Assembly (NCBI RefSeq): GCF_028554725.1
Contig: NC_071667.1
Location: forward strand, 80,018,001 to 80,082,000
DNA length: 64,000 nt
Origin: Zeugodacus cucurbitae
Lineage: Eukaryota; Arthropoda; Insecta; Diptera; Tephritidae
Reading direction: 5' to 3'
Below the pieces are notes generated by a model. The model did no database searches, had not been told where the DNA came from, and worked only from the letters and a program-made list of their open reading frames with translations. The position numbers were made by a program, and so were the translations under genes. Positions within the stretch are counted from its first letter, which is position 1; each line of letters begins with the position of its first letter. Below are positions 23,691-36,130 of this stretch, in pieces.

Positions 23691-26207
23691 ATGCTTTTTG
23701 CGGAGTGATCTTTAATGGTGAATCTCTTGGAGAAAAAGTTTCGCTAAATTGCTTCAAAAAAACTGGAATATCCATACCGAACGCCACTAGGTTATAAAAA
23801 AAACGGGTTCAAGATTTTGTAGAAATAATAATGACCGTTTTTCATGTTGGCAAATTTAATGACAGTCAGTATTATATATTATAACAAAACTGAACTTATC
23901 CAATTAGTGCGGATTGTAACTGTATTTGAAATTGCGATATTCAGTTTTCAATAAAATTTTTTGAATGCGAATTTATGTCATTGAATCTGCCGTATTATTG
24001 GTTGACTTTTGAACTGAATATTTTTTCTATGAATGTCCGATGAATTAAAAAATACTATAAATAGATCTTAATAAGTTAAGGGAAATCGTAAGACCGGTCA
24101 AATTAGTTAAAGGCTGGAAATCACTTGTTTAAATATATTTGTTCGTGGTTCTTAGTTATCAGTAGTTCACAAAATTCAAAAGTATTAAAATATAAATAAG
24201 TGACAAACACAGAGAAAATGACATCGAAAGAATTATACGATAGTAAAAAACTTTCAGAATCTCATTGTCAACTTTAACCTACAAAATTCGTAAATATCAT
24301 CAATTTCATGGAGGGTATATAAAAAGTCGTATTCCCCAAAAAAGACAACCAAAAAAATTAACGAAAAATCCATTTTGCGCGTTGAAACACTTACGCCTAC
24401 ACCACTAAAAAGCAAGTGTTTTACACCGCTTGTATGCGCTGCTGCATCGGCCGCGCTGATGATAGGCAAGTAGTCAGTCAAGCGGCACATACAAACCATA
24501 TATGGATGTATGGACGTAGGTGAGTATGAATTTTCGCGCAATATCAATATTTAAATTGCCTGTAAATGCTGAGCTTTGTCGCAAACAAGGCAACATCAAC
24601 AACCAGCCAACAACCAACAACAATCTATCCACTTACATATACAAGTAAGTATGTTTGTCCCAAATATGCCACCGTGAGCGACATTCAGCCACTTGACTGC
24701 TCTTGTGTGGCTTGTTGTACGGCTCCGGGGATATGTCGATGGCACAGTTCGTCGGCCTTGGCGGCAGCGGCTTCGCTTTCATATGCAATTTTCACAAATA
24801 TTTTCGTAGCGTCATCTTTTCTTCGTTTAATTTGCATTTTTGAATTTTCCGCACTCTTCTGGCTTCACTCCACTGTTATAACGGTTCATTTTCTTTTATT
24901 TTTTTTTGTTTTTGTTTTCGCTGCTTTTAATTTCTTTTTTGGCTTCGGCCTCAAGTGGTTTATGAAAATTTCGCCCTTACTACATATATATATATATTTC
25001 AGTGTGTGTGTTGCTCGCATGCGATATAAAACGCATTGTTTGCATTTACAAAGTATATTGGTTTAATGTGTGCTGTTCATGCGTGTAAGTATGCATATAT
25101 GTCTGCATGTTTGAGCCAACAATTCGTTAACAGTTACGTTGTTGTCGGCGCTGTGATTTAAAATACAACCACACATACATATATGAAGACAGCAATGTGT
25201 GGGCGGCAATTGAGCAGATCAAAGGCGCTGAGTGGCTGGCGCTGCGCCACGCTGCCACAAAGCAACTGAGCGTTTAAGTATTTTCAGTTTTTCACTTTTA
25301 ATGAGTATGCCTCACCGGGGAAACGTTCTTTATTTTCTTCTGCGTCGCAAAAAACGAAAAACAAAAAACCGTTGCGCAATTAAGTGTATTAAAAATTTAC
25401 ATTCGTCGCAGCCACATGGGGCGTATGAGCAACATTAATTAAATCAGAAATGAAATGACAGTTAATGTCAGTGACGATGCAGAAGTCAAATTATTCATGG
25501 CGTACGGTTGCGCGTAAGATAAGAGACTTTACAGATTTTCGTTCCCTTGTGATAAGAAATTTAAATTAATATGGAGTATTCTGTAAGTAGCAATTAAGAG
25601 AAAGTTAAGTTTAATTAGTTTAAGCGGAGAATACGGGGATGCAAAAGCTAGAAAAGTTTCGATGAATTACAAAAATATCAGTATGTACTTATATAGATGG
25701 CTAGATTTGGGAGCTAGTTACATTCTTATACGCCTTGAAGTTGCATTCAAGAAAAATATGGGTCCCACAATAGTTGGTTAGCATGAAGCTAATAATTGAC
25801 TCAACCAAGTTAGAATGTATTTTCATCTACTATATTATATCGGAATCAGTCAATCTTTAGTACTAAAACTAAAATTTGTATATATTATTAATATGTGATA
25901 ACGTTAGATTAAACCAAATGTTCTATGAACTTGATAAATTAAAAAAACATTGATAAGTTATCAAGATTTATATCCAGTAATATATTTTTGGTATTCTGGA
26001 ACAATCTTGATAAAATATAAAGATTCCTTAAATGATCATCATGAATTCTTCTACAACGTATGCTTTCATATGTCATTCTATATTGTTTTAAAATAATTTT
26101 TAATTGAACTTTAATTTGACAACAAATCATTAAGAAAATAAATTTTTATTTAAAAAAAATGGGAAAACATTGATAAATTATCAATATGGGCAAATTTAGA
26201 GGTTAAT
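23691..26207. other. Intergenic DNA, no gene seen
   Basis: AT-rich, with an evenly composed stretch at 24540-25440. A 166-codon plus-strand frame at 24566-25066 is T-rich and hydrophobic, without a recognised domain. It looks like the shadow of A-rich sequence on the other strand, so it is not called. Confidence 0.4.
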
Positions 26208-26888
26208 GATGCAACATGTTGTACAGAGTATTATAGTTTTGTTCACATAACGGTTGTTTGTGTCACCAAGAACTAAAATAGTTATATATGGGGTTATATA
26301 TACCAAAGTGATCAGGGTGACGGGTAAAGTTCAAATCCGGATGTCTGTCTGTCCGTCCGTACAAGCAGTAACTTGAGTAAAAATTTAGATACGAGTATCT
26401 TAATGAATCTTGGAACATGTGTTCCTTGCAACATAAGAAGGTTAAGTTCGAAGATGGGCGGAATCAAACCACTGCCAAGCCCACAAAATGGCGATAACTA
26501 AAAACACATAAAGAGCTAAGCCATAAATAAAGTTATGAAAATAAAATTTGAAACATAGGATCGCATTAGTAAGGGGCACCTTTGAATGTAATTTTTTTGG
26601 AAAAGTGGGTGTGACCCCGCCCCCAAATGGGTTTTTTGTATATATCTTGCAAACCAATAAAGCTATATAAACGAAACTCTCTGCAGTCGTTTCTTTTAGC
26701 CGTTTCCTTACACAGTCCAAAAATTAAAGAAATTGGATAATAACAACGCCCACCTCCCATACAAAGGTTAGGTTGAAAATTACTAAAAGTTGGTTAACTC
26801 ACTAACTTTATGCCGAATATATGGGTCGAATTGCGAGAGTATAAAATGTTCGGTTGCACCCGAACTTAGCCTTTCCTTACTTGTTTTC
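26208..26888 (-). mobile_element. Dispersed TIR repeat family, copy C
   Basis: Inverted relative to copy B. Read on the minus strand it begins AACAAGTAAGGAAAGGCTAA, continues into TTTTATACTCTCGCAA, and ends in CCGTTATGTGAACAAAAC. The internal part is shorter than in copy B. A 92-codon minus-strand frame (26442-26720) resembles that of copy B (shared YIALLVC, FGGG, KFYFHNF, AILWAWQ). Confidence 0.7.
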
Positions 26889-26997
26889 TAATATAATTAA
26901 CTCAAAATATTTTCAACGATAAGCTTTTATTACTAGGGTTTTTAGAATCCAATAAACTCGAGTTTGTAGTACAACATGAAGGACTACATTATTTAAG

Positions 26998-27300
26998 ATG
27001 AGTTAACATTGGGATAGGTTAAGTTGTATGGCTGTTCCCCACAGGGAAACACACACTATGAAAGACAGTCTGTTATGAAGCCAGGAACACCCCATTGATT
27101 AGAAATTAAGACTCGACGAAGCGACATCAACTGTAGTATAATCTACAAATATTTTTCATTTCAATATTAGGTAGTTCCCGTGGTTGTTTAAGAAAGTGGT
27201 ATCCAAGAAGTCTTTGTTTTGGTCTCCCAAAGGCAGAACATTAAAGAAGAATGTGACGAGATAATTCCACCTTTTCCTCTTCAAAGCTTACTTGGGGATA
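26998..27300 (-). pseudogene. Non-LTR retrotransposon 3' fragment (RNase H tail)
   Basis: On the minus strand, in closely linked frames: VSFEEEKVELSRHIL, then SAFGRPKQRLLGYHFL and KQPRELPNIEMKNICRLY. This is the 'EEE..HiL..CPAFgR...LG..FL' tail of I/Jockey/R1-like elements. The fragment ends in a CATACAACTTAACCTA stretch, typical of such 3' ends. Stops and frameshifts are present. Confidence 0.6.
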
Positions 27301-29484
27301 GCTTAGATCAAATAAATTGTAATGAGAATAACCTTGGAAGCTATATTAATGGCGCATACTAAAATTTCTGGAGCTTTATATTACTGTAATGTATAAAAAT
27401 ATTCTCGCACAAAAACACTTCAAAGCCAAATATTTTCTACGTAATTCTATGCCTATAAGCATCAAATGAACTCAATATTCACAGAACCAATTTTGGTAGC
27501 TTAAATAATGGCGGCCTCAATTTTTAAGAAGACTGAACTTTCACTTTTATTAACTAGATATAAAAATATATAACAATATGTAAACCACATTTGCATTGGT
27601 ACCATAACCAGAACACCTGTTTTTCTACTCCTAATCGCTATGAGAAAAAAAAAACTAAAATAAGGTATGAAAAAATGGCATTTCGATAATCATTTTCTAG
27701 GTCTGGCACGTGTTCCGCCTACGAAAGGCCAAGCAAACGCGCGGGAACTCACGCATAGCCGCTAACACTCATAAGTGTGCACTTAGCAAAATATGCCCAC
27801 TTACAGCAAACACGCCACACACTACAACACTTTGTGGCGCCTCGCCTCACACTGCATCCACTAAAGCCACTTAGCCGGGGGGCTTTTTAAACACGCGTAC
27901 TGCCGCAGCATGTGTTCACTATTTCGATTTCTGCCTCAACTATGTGCTTCCTTGCTTTGCTATCGGCTTATTTGTCACGTTGACTGACTGTTGTCAGGCG
28001 GACAGAGAGACAGACGCACGGACAACCAATCGACAGCAACAAGCAGCGAACAAGCTACTTTCTGCCACAACTCGAGTGGAGTTTGTAATTCGCTGTCGGC
28101 TGCTGACTGCTAACTGCTGGCTTCATTATTTCCTTGAGTGCAGAAAACTTATTCTACTTAAGTTGTTGTTAAAAGCTACTTATGGCCGCCTCTGTTTCAT
28201 ACGCTTTTCCTTTTCAATGGAAGACACTGCTGTGGAAGAGCTTGTAGATTTTCGATTTTGATTTGGCTTCTTTAAGATCCTCTGCTTTTATTGTTATTAT
28301 GCTCCTTTACAGGGTTCATAAGCAGCATTCTAGCGGTCTGTGTGCACTCTTTGTGAAAATTTTCTGAAGTCTGCTCAACATTTTCCACTTTTGTCCTTCA
28401 CTTCCTTGCCGCATTGCACTGTCTTTGTGTAACATTCAGTTCTCTTTTGCCTTTTGAATATGATGAAGCGCTGTAAGCAACGAAGCGAATGACTCACGAC
28501 ACACTTTCTTTCACCTGCTGCATCTTCTTCTTCTTGTTCTTCTCCAACCTCAAATTAATATCAAAAGCTATATTTCCATTTTGTATGCCCGGCTGGCATG
28601 ACATTTTCGTCCGTCTTCGAATTCGTACAAAGCTGGCGTGTGTCCTTTTCTCATGCTCCAACACACAATTCACAAGTTGAGCGCGCAGCCGAGATGCTTT
28701 GGTGTTGATAAGCGCACCGTTTTGTCGAGGCATCATTGCGGCGCGTAGACCGTAGAAAAAGTGTAGGAATATGCCTTTTCTTTTCGCTTTTTTTTTTCTT
28801 TTTCAGTATATTTTAGAACCCGCTTTTATTTTAATATGCTAAGGTCGTTGGGGTTTTTACGATACTCATTGTTTCATACTCATGTTCAGCACAATATGCT
28901 TTAAAAAGTATTTACTGAAATGGCTGCAAGCAGAAAAAAGTGGCATTTCACTTCAATTTGCTCGCCCCCCTTGCGCCGCCATTTATATTACCGTCACCTC
29001 ATTGTTTGTGAAAATTTTTGCCGCTGTCACAGTCGGTGAGTAGATGTGTTTTAGTCAGCAACTCCAATCTGATTGCCGGACGAATGCTGGCAACCGAAAT
29101 GGATTCTCTCTACACTGACTCACAAACTTACTCAGAAATACCAGCAAACCAAAGGTTCTCAATTTAGAATTATGCTCACAGTAATCTATTTAGGAGCAAA
29201 ATAAAACTAATCGAAGAGTGAGATAAGAGAGGTTGAAAACGGCAGCCCATCTTCTATCTATCTTCGATCAAGTTTATGCCCTACTTACCATCATTTCATT
29301 AGATATAGAAATACACTAAGAAGACTGTCTTTAAATGCGACTTATTACAGAATGTGTTCCAAGAGTAAGAAGCTTAGGAAAGCCTTCCAGAAAGTGTTCG
29401 GGGTAGAGTTATCTTCTACCGCAAGTAAACTTCGACGTAAGTACAATGACTAGCGGTACCTATTTAATAAATTAAGAGCAGAAG
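27301..29484. other. Intergenic DNA, no gene seen
   Basis: The part at 27700-28760 has a more even base composition and overlapping 60-105-codon frames on both strands. None has a recognisable domain. This may be a regulatory or noncoding-exon region. Confidence 0.4.
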
Positions 29485-29965
29485 AAGACCACCTCTAGAT
29501 GAAATAGAAAAGACTTGAATATATTTGTTTAAGGTACTCTTACGACTTCTATGACAGTAGTCGAGTTAATTAAGAAGGACATGTTTCAAGAAACTTTCCA
29601 TAACTCAATGTAAAAATCAATCAAATCCATCCAATTCTAGAAGGGTTTCGGCTGGTGTGAGACTGCCTTTATTTTGGGTACATCCCTAAATACCCTCAAT
29701 ATAGAATACCACCTATAGAGGAATTCGTTTCGAACACATTAGAGTACTCTCATGTCATCTACTACATTGTAGTATTAATTAAGAACGATATGTTCCAAAA
29801 AACTCTCCATAAGAATAAGAAAGAATGTTTCTGAGAAGTACCTTATATGACAATAGATAGACTTGATAGTATACTTGATAGAAATCCTATCTAATTCTCG
29901 AAGGGTTTCGGCTGGTGTGTCCAGACATCCTATATTTTGGGTACATCCCAAAGTTCCCTCGATCT
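29485..29965. repeat. Tandem duplication, two diverged copies of ~240 bp
   Basis: AGAAGGGTTTCGGCTGGTGT at 29638 recurs as CGAAGGGTTTCGGCTGGTGT at 29899, each followed by a TTTTGGGTACATCCC stretch. AATTAAGAA.GA.ATGTT recurs at 29568 and 29776. The order of shared words is kept. No coding signal. Confidence 0.6.
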
Positions 29966-30954
29966 TGCGATGATTAAAATACATATATAATTTACTTTTT
30001 CGATTACTCTAAAGTGAACATGGAAAATTTGGTCAATTGGGTTCACTCCTTACAAATAAATATAAGTCCGTGTGCGTCTATTTTGTAGCGTCTGTCTGTT
30101 AGTTGTGAAATTGTTACTTTTTAAGCCAATATGTTTTATGATGTATGAAATTTGATGTTTTGTGTGCGATAACATTTTACACACTCGACTGCACTTTACT
30201 TTCACTCCAACCAAGCCATTATCTCGACCATCTTGGCCAGGTTTACTGCGACGACAATATCAGATAGCATGCAAGAGGATGTACAAATGAGTGAAGGCGA
30301 CGGCGACGCCGACGGGATGGACAAGTAATGTCAGTTTCCGTTCTTCACAAAGACGACGGTCAACAGACACAGTGAAGATGCCTGCATTCAGTTATTTTGT
30401 TTTCTTCCTTTTGTCTCGTTGATTTATCATTTTCTCATTACATGTAGTTTTTGGTTGGTTAGCTGATTGGATTGGTTGTGTAAAAACAATATATAACAGT
30501 TTCGACAAGCCATTCACGCAACTATCTAATGTGTGTGTGTAAGAACATAACCCATGTAAAGACAACCATCAAATTTGTTATTTGAAGATTCGGGTTGAAT
30601 TTATGGCAGCATAGCAATTGATGCGACTGAGTAGTTGTGTGTGGCAAAAGTGCGTTTGACCTTTTGACATCGGTTGGTGCGCAATGGAAATTATATACGG
30701 TCAACTGAGCAGCGTTGAATATGCTTTTGGGTGGGGTGTGTCTATATTTTAATGATCTTAGAATTGTTTAAAGAAGATATATATGAAGAGATGGATATGG
30801 AAAAGGAAAGCTTTAAACGTGAAAACTAAATATCTGTACTTTTCGAAGCTCTCAATTTCATAATTATTAAAACGGGTTTATAGAAAGTATTAATGCATCA
30901 CTCTTCAATGTTGACAAACAAACAACTGAAAATGCTTCAATTTTACTGCGAGAC
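29966..30954. other. Intergenic DNA, no gene seen
   Basis: AT-rich. A short (GGCGAC)-type run at about 30296-30312 lies in a 19-codon frame that I do not regard as a gene. Confidence 0.4.
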
Positions 30955-31450
30955 AAATTGCATTTGTGTTTCGGGATCCCGAAATTTCTGGATTAACAGT
31001 AATTGTTTTGGTATCCGGAAATTTCGGGATTATAGTTTTATTTTCGATTTCTTTATTGGTATTGTAGATATATCTCTAAATTCAATTCAAATTATAAGAA
31101 ACGTTTTCTTAGAGAACCTTTCGTTCTTTTCGATTCCTTTATTGAAATTTTAGATATATCTCTAAATTCAATTTTCTTAGAGATCTTTTCGATGTTTATA
31201 CGAAGGAAAAAAGTTTAAGTTAATAAATATTTTTTTAGGGATCCCGAAATTTCGAGATTGTAGCATTAGGATTCTTTTATTGGAATTTTAGCTCTAAAAA
31301 TTTAAAATAAATAAGATTGGGACCAGCGTTCTAAATTCTATTTATTGTATTAAAAATGCTTTCTTACAGATCAATTCAATGTTTATACGAAAAAAAGAAT
31401 AATTTGAAGTAACAATAATATTTTCGGAATCCTGAAATTTGGGGATTTTG
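30955..31450. repeat. Repeat cluster built on the palindrome GGGATCCCGAAATTTCGGGAT
   Basis: Four variants occur at about 30972-30992, 31011-31033, 31237-31259 and 31422-31447. Each joins GGATCC-like and GAAATTTC-like palindromes, and two are in opposite orientation. A second unit, GATATATCTCTAAATTCAAT, occurs at ~31066 and ~31152 (period 86 bp). The word TTTATACGAA precedes the third and fourth copies, so larger units were also duplicated. Confidence 0.6.
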
Positions 31451-32265
31451 GTAAACCGATTCTTATTTTTAAAGAGGATTTAAAGCACCGCTTTCATATC
31501 TTTAACAAATATTTATTTGAGTTTATTGACGCGTGGTTTGCATTCTTATTACATATTTCAAACAACAAAAGAACAACAATAACAATAATAACTTGTTATG
31601 CTTTTCTAAAAATACCTACATTCTTAGCAACAATAAGACTACATAAGAATAGGTATAATAGCAGTAAATAGGAAGACTAGCCAGAAACGGCGTCTCAATG
31701 GTAACCAAGAAAGCATACTCAAACAAAGCCAAAGAAAAGCTTTTGTTATATGTAGCTACCCTGCAGTACGGCTGGTATGAATTCGTGAATTGCACTAGTG
31801 AATTCATATATTACAAGTAACTAGTGAATTCAGGACAACAAGGTAATGCAGAGAAGCAATAGTACATAAGCGAGATTGAGAGAGAAGAGAGCGCGATCTA
31901 GAGTACGTTGTTCTCAATAAGTACTCTCAGTAAAATATCAGCGACAAATAAGGGTGGGAATGCACATTTGAGAGATCTGGTACAGTATGTACAAGTTGCG
32001 AATAATTATTGGGCATTATTGTTTTTGCCTACATATCGGTCATTGAAACTATGATTCACTGTATTAAAAAATAAGAAAACGGCGGTTTCTATGTAATTTG
32101 GAACTTTAGTTTTTCGACCAAACAGTCTTGTGGTTTATTCAATTGACTTCGCGTCGCGGTTGTGTGTCTTGATTTTTTAATATACATATTCATTATTAAA
32201 AAGTTAATAAAGAATTAATAAACAAAAAAGTATAAATTATTTATAGTGATAACAAAAAAGTGAAA

Positions 32266-32642
32266 ATGACGAGAAGCGTGGCAGCAGTAGGAAAGGAAAT
32301 AAGTCTTTGCGAGGTAAGAATTAGATCATTCTGGCACAAAACTCAATGCATGTACCTACATGTTTAAGTTGAGAGTGCTTGCATGCGCAAAAAAAAATAT
32401 TACAACTTAGTGAATATAATATATATTCATACTATTATTATACATATGTGAATTCATTAATACGATTGAAATATATATGTATACTTCTTTATAGTTAGAG
32501 GTCAAAAATGGCAATCATATTGAAATTCTCATTGGGAAGTGGAGAACAGCGTGGAGTAAGTTAAGCAATTTAATTAATTTTTAATAAACAAATCCTTAAT
32601 AACAATCTTCTTTTTTCAGATAAAGTCTTTCCAAACAAATAG
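32266..32642 (+). CDS. Small unknown protein, join(32266..32313,32495..32555,32620..32642), 43 residues
   Basis: The ATG at 32266 follows AAAGTGAAA and opens MTRSVAAVGKEISLCE (16 codons) up to a strong donor GAG|GTAAGA. Exon 2 follows TTTATAG and reads LEVKNGNHIEILIGKW, then RTAW, up to GGA|GTAAGT. Exon 3 follows CTTTTTTCAG, finishes an Asn codon and ends with KVFPNK and a TAG. The introns are 181 and 64 bp, the latter typical of flies. AATAAA lies at 32698-32703, 56 bases after the stop. All three junctions keep the frame. The product is basic with no signal peptide or membrane span. I do not recognise it. It could be the relic of a longer element-encoded protein or a chance chain of splice-like sites. 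Confidence 0.4.
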
Positions 32643-32697
32643 TATGGGTAAATAATCTCATTGGCCGACGCTTTTCAAGAGTACAATACGAATGGTA

Positions 32698-32703
32698 AAT
32701 AAA
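32698..32703 (+). terminator. Poly(A) signal of the 43-residue gene (AATAAA)
   Basis: Canonical hexamer 56 bases after the stop at 32640-32642. The surrounding DNA is AT-rich, so the hexamer alone has little weight. Confidence 0.35.
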
Positions 32704-33070
32704 AATTGTAAACAAAAAATTATAATAAAAATTAATATTTTAAATTTATTGCCATTTAAATATATTGTGTTTCTTATTTATTTATGGTATCCACTGAAAT
32801 AAAGGTAGGTAATGAAAAAGGTAGTGAATTATAACCGAATATATGTAGCGATGTAGCTATTGAAATATATTCAGCGCTATGTGGTGAAGTAGCTAGCGAA
32901 GTATGGGTGATGAAATCACTAGTGAGTAGAGTTAACTGGTTACCGTCAATGACATCGCCGTGTTAAATTCATGAGTGAATTGCATTGCCGGTATTATGGG
33001 GGGTAACCAGTGGTGGTTACCGGTAAGTAGTGAACTCACTAGTGTTTCACTGGTGAGCCGAACTGAAGGG

Positions 33071-35099
33071 TAAGGAACAAGTAGATATTATGAGTATATA
33101 TATAAGCATATTTATAGAGGTACATTAGATCGGGCGGTTACGAAATTTTAATAACAGTAACTTAGAAATATCAAGAGAATTTTTTAAACTTGTTATAAGG
33201 AAAAAATATTTTGACAGAGTTGCCACTTGTTAGGTCTGCAAATTTAATAAATTACAAAAACAATATCCAAAAAACATTCAGTACTAAAATGACCATTTTT
33301 TCTATAAAAAATGAGAAAAACTGCACTTTGTTCTTGAGTCGATAACAAAATCCTGTTTTCCATATCAGTAACATTCGTTAAAGTTAAAATAAAAGCAGCA
33401 ATGCGAGTGAATTCCAGTCATGAGTAAAGCTTATGCTTACCACAATCCATACAAAAGGCAAACCCGTAAAAAATAAGAGCAAACAACTTCAAGACACAAG
33501 CAACTTTCATAGACTCGTGTGTTCTGGCGCAAAAAGTCGCGCTTCGCTCAAAATGGCAAAAGGTTGTTATTGAGTGCTTGCTTGTGATTTGCGACAACAG
33601 CATTTGTGACACATGCAACAAATAACTGTATGCACCGTTATCTGAACCACATACTATAATATTCGCGCTGCAGCTAAGGCCACAAATCGACATGAAAATC
33701 AAAAGCGAAGTATACTTTTTAGCGCGCAGACAAAGCAAATACCGCTAGAACAAGAAATTATAATTTCATAAAGCTCGGTGTAGCATAACCTTATATTTTG
33801 CTTGCATGCTTTATCCTTTGGCTTAAGCAACACATACATACTTTACACATATCATACATATCAACACCCACACAAAGACACACACATTTACCACATTTTG
33901 CATTTCTACGCCTTTACGTGCAACTCGACAATCCATTTCTGCTTACATAATACTTTCAAGACACTCGAGCACACTGTCTTCAAGGCTCATGCTATACCAT
34001 CTGCCAAGGCTTTGTGTTTCCTTTTTTTGTTGTTGTTGTTGTTGTGGCAGCAGCAGCAGCAAGGTGAGGCGTTTTCTTTGTACTCGCGCTGATTTCATTT
34101 CTAGTTGAGTAAACAAACACGAGCACAAAGTTTTCTTAGACACCGCAGCAGACAAATAAAGCACACATGTGAACACCAGCAGCCACATTCACACACATCT
34201 ACACACACAGTCGCCTTAATGCCACCAAAAACTGGGGAAACAGTAAACACTCTGTAGAACAATAAAGATAACAACATTTGTGGCAAAAAACAACAACAAC
34301 AACCGAGAAATGAAGAAAAAATTTATTTTGTTTGCGATAATAAAGAAGCGCATACGGTGTGTATGCGTGTGTGTATTGTCGCCTAAGGGAATAAAACAGC
34401 CAAGGAGCTGCAGCCATAGACGTAACAACGCCGAAAGCACTCAACTTTGTAGTACACCCTAATGCCAGATGTGCAATTGAGGGGCACTCTATATTCATCT
34501 GTTTCTTTCACCCTCGCTTGCTTTCGTCTCCTTACTCTTATTTATTTCCTCTTTTCTTGCTTTCTTATTGTTTTTTCTTTCCGTTTTCTTTTCCTTTAAT
34601 ATTTTTCTTCACACTTACGTACGCTTTAGCAACCCTGCGCTTTAAGTTACACCAACGCTTCAGTTACCCAACCGCCTAACGGTACACGTAATCACCACCG
34701 AATGATGTGTGAATCACATGTAGCATGAACTGTGAATTATGTATATAATTTGACGGAAAGTGAAGGCGTTAGGCGTTAAGTATACTTAAGGACGTACATA
34801 CATATATACTCAGGTCTAGTAAAAAGATACTCATTGCAAAACATTAAATTTAAGGTTTTATTTCGTATTTTTAGAATGATCCGATTTAGGTCAAATTTGC
34901 TTTTGTTCGATAAATTCAGGTTTCGTTCAATAACTTATCGCAATTTTAAAGGTAAATCCATAATATCACTCTTAATGGGACCCTCGTACTTATTGGCAAA
35001 CATTTAGACCCGTCGATTCCCACAATCTTCCTTAGAGGTGAATTTTTATTCAGCAAAATCATTCACCATAGATAGGAACAGTTAGTAACCACTTGGTTT
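33071..35099. other. Intergenic DNA, no gene seen
   Basis: Contains (TTG)n followed by (CAG)n at ~34027-34062 and CA-rich stretches at 33840-33890. A 106-codon minus-strand frame (33418-33738) has hydrophobic segments but no recognised domain and is not called. Confidence 0.4.
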
Positions 35100-35465
35100 C
35101 AGGTCCAGCCTATAAAGTTATGCATATACAGGAAAAGTATTTACAGACTAACAGCTAACATAAGGGACATTGGCACCGATATTGTCGCCGATATAAGTAT
35201 ATAAGGAAACGGTGTTCTACTTTCTCTGTGAATGCCAAGCCATATCATTAACCAGGCGCCGAACACTTGAAATCCATCAAGTACCAAACCTTGAATGTCT
35301 GTCTACAGAAACCACAACGGGCATAAGTAGTTTTATTGAGACCATCAAATGGGTGGACCCAACGATCAAACGAAATTACAAGAATATAAAAAAAATAATT
35401 GAACCCGAAAGGCTGCACTGCTACCGACCTACCTACCCAAACTAATCAGGGGATCCAACAACAAC
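35100..35465 (+). pseudogene. Non-LTR retrotransposon 3' fragment, copy 1
   Basis: A 77-codon frame at 35212-35445 reads FLCECQAISLTRRRTLEI, then SSFIETIKWVDPTIKRNY. This is the C-terminal tail that follows RNase H in Jockey/I/R1-like elements (pattern 'fLCeCpAl...R...LG...ISsFI..i.W'). It is strongly similar to 38380-38722 over ~310 bp, including the 3' end CCCAAACTAATCAGG. Confidence 0.7.
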
Positions 35466-35854
35466 TTTGAAAAAATACCGCATATCGAGTTTAGTATAGC
35501 TATCGAAAGTTTTACTGATATTGAGTGACATAGCTTATACAGTAATATTATAGAAAATATAATAAAATATTATCTTAGAAGAGTAGGATCAACATAAAAA
35601 CACATGAAGAGAATTTCATTTCGTTCACGTTCCCACGACAGTCGAGTTTACGAAAACGATTTCGAGGACTGTCAATTCGGCATTATTCCTAAAAATTATT
35701 TGGGGAATGTTTCTTAACAACAAATGCATCTATCAGCTCTCAACACAATCGGGTCTATGTAAGAATATGTGGACTTATATACAATGAAAGGCTGTCATTT
35801 CAGTAATGTTATCAAAATTTAGGGAGAACCCAACCATTTATTTTTTACTTTACT

Positions 35855-36130
35855 TTTTTGTTCATTTGTCAATCTCTGTAAAAATGAAGCCGTTGTCCTA
35901 ATGGAAAACAATTTATCACCTATTTTAGCCAAAGCTTGCCGCTTCTGGCCAATTGCATCTTTCAGACGGTCCAATGATTGACAGTACAGATCCAAATTAG
36001 GAGTTTGGCCGTAGTTGAGCAGCTCATAGTAAACGATTCCCTGTCAATCCCACCAAAAAACATTTGAGAAACCAACCTGACCCCGTACATCCTGGCTTAT
36101 CTCACGGCGGTTCAACCACAACTGTAGAAT
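35855..36130 (-). pseudogene. Mariner transposase fossil
   Basis: On the minus strand: FWWD, a stop in place of Trp, then QGIVYYELLNYGQT, then LDLYCQSLDRLKDAIGQKRQ. This is the mid-domain of mariner transposase (consensus WWDW.G..YYELL..G.T.N...Y..QL.RL). The following catalytic motif is frameshifted. It is distinct from the mariner at 12081. No inverted repeats were located around it. Confidence 0.75.

Larger units (their letters stand above)
31759..33070 (+). mobile_element. Candidate TIR element (1312 bp) carrying a small spliced gene
   Basis: The left end CCCTGCAGTACGGCTGGT and the right end, read inverted, CCCTTCAGTTCGGCTCACCA are imperfect inverted repeats. TA flanks both (31757-31758, 33071-33072). 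The similarity continues inward: GTGAATTGCACTAGTGAATT on the left against GTGAAACACTAGTGAGTTCA on the right, then TTAC..GTAAC on both. Subterminal words CACTAGTGA, GGTAACCA and TTCACTA recur, especially at 32800-33050. The middle holds the three-exon ORF described at 32266-32642. I do not recognise the family. Confidence 0.5.

Noticed and set aside
24566..25066. 166-codon plus-strand hydrophobic frame
   Set aside because: T-rich runs give Phe/Leu/Val-rich translation. No conserved domain, start context or splice sites support it.
28494..28736. 80-codon minus-strand basic frame ending near a GTGAGT donor
   Set aside because: Composition is driven by a CTTCTT-rich tract on the other strand. 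No family match and no upstream acceptor.
33418..33738. 106-codon minus-strand frame with hydrophobic ends and a donor-like GTAAGC near its 3' end
   Set aside because: It has no MRH or other known motif and its cysteine spacing does not fit the Lerp-like gene.
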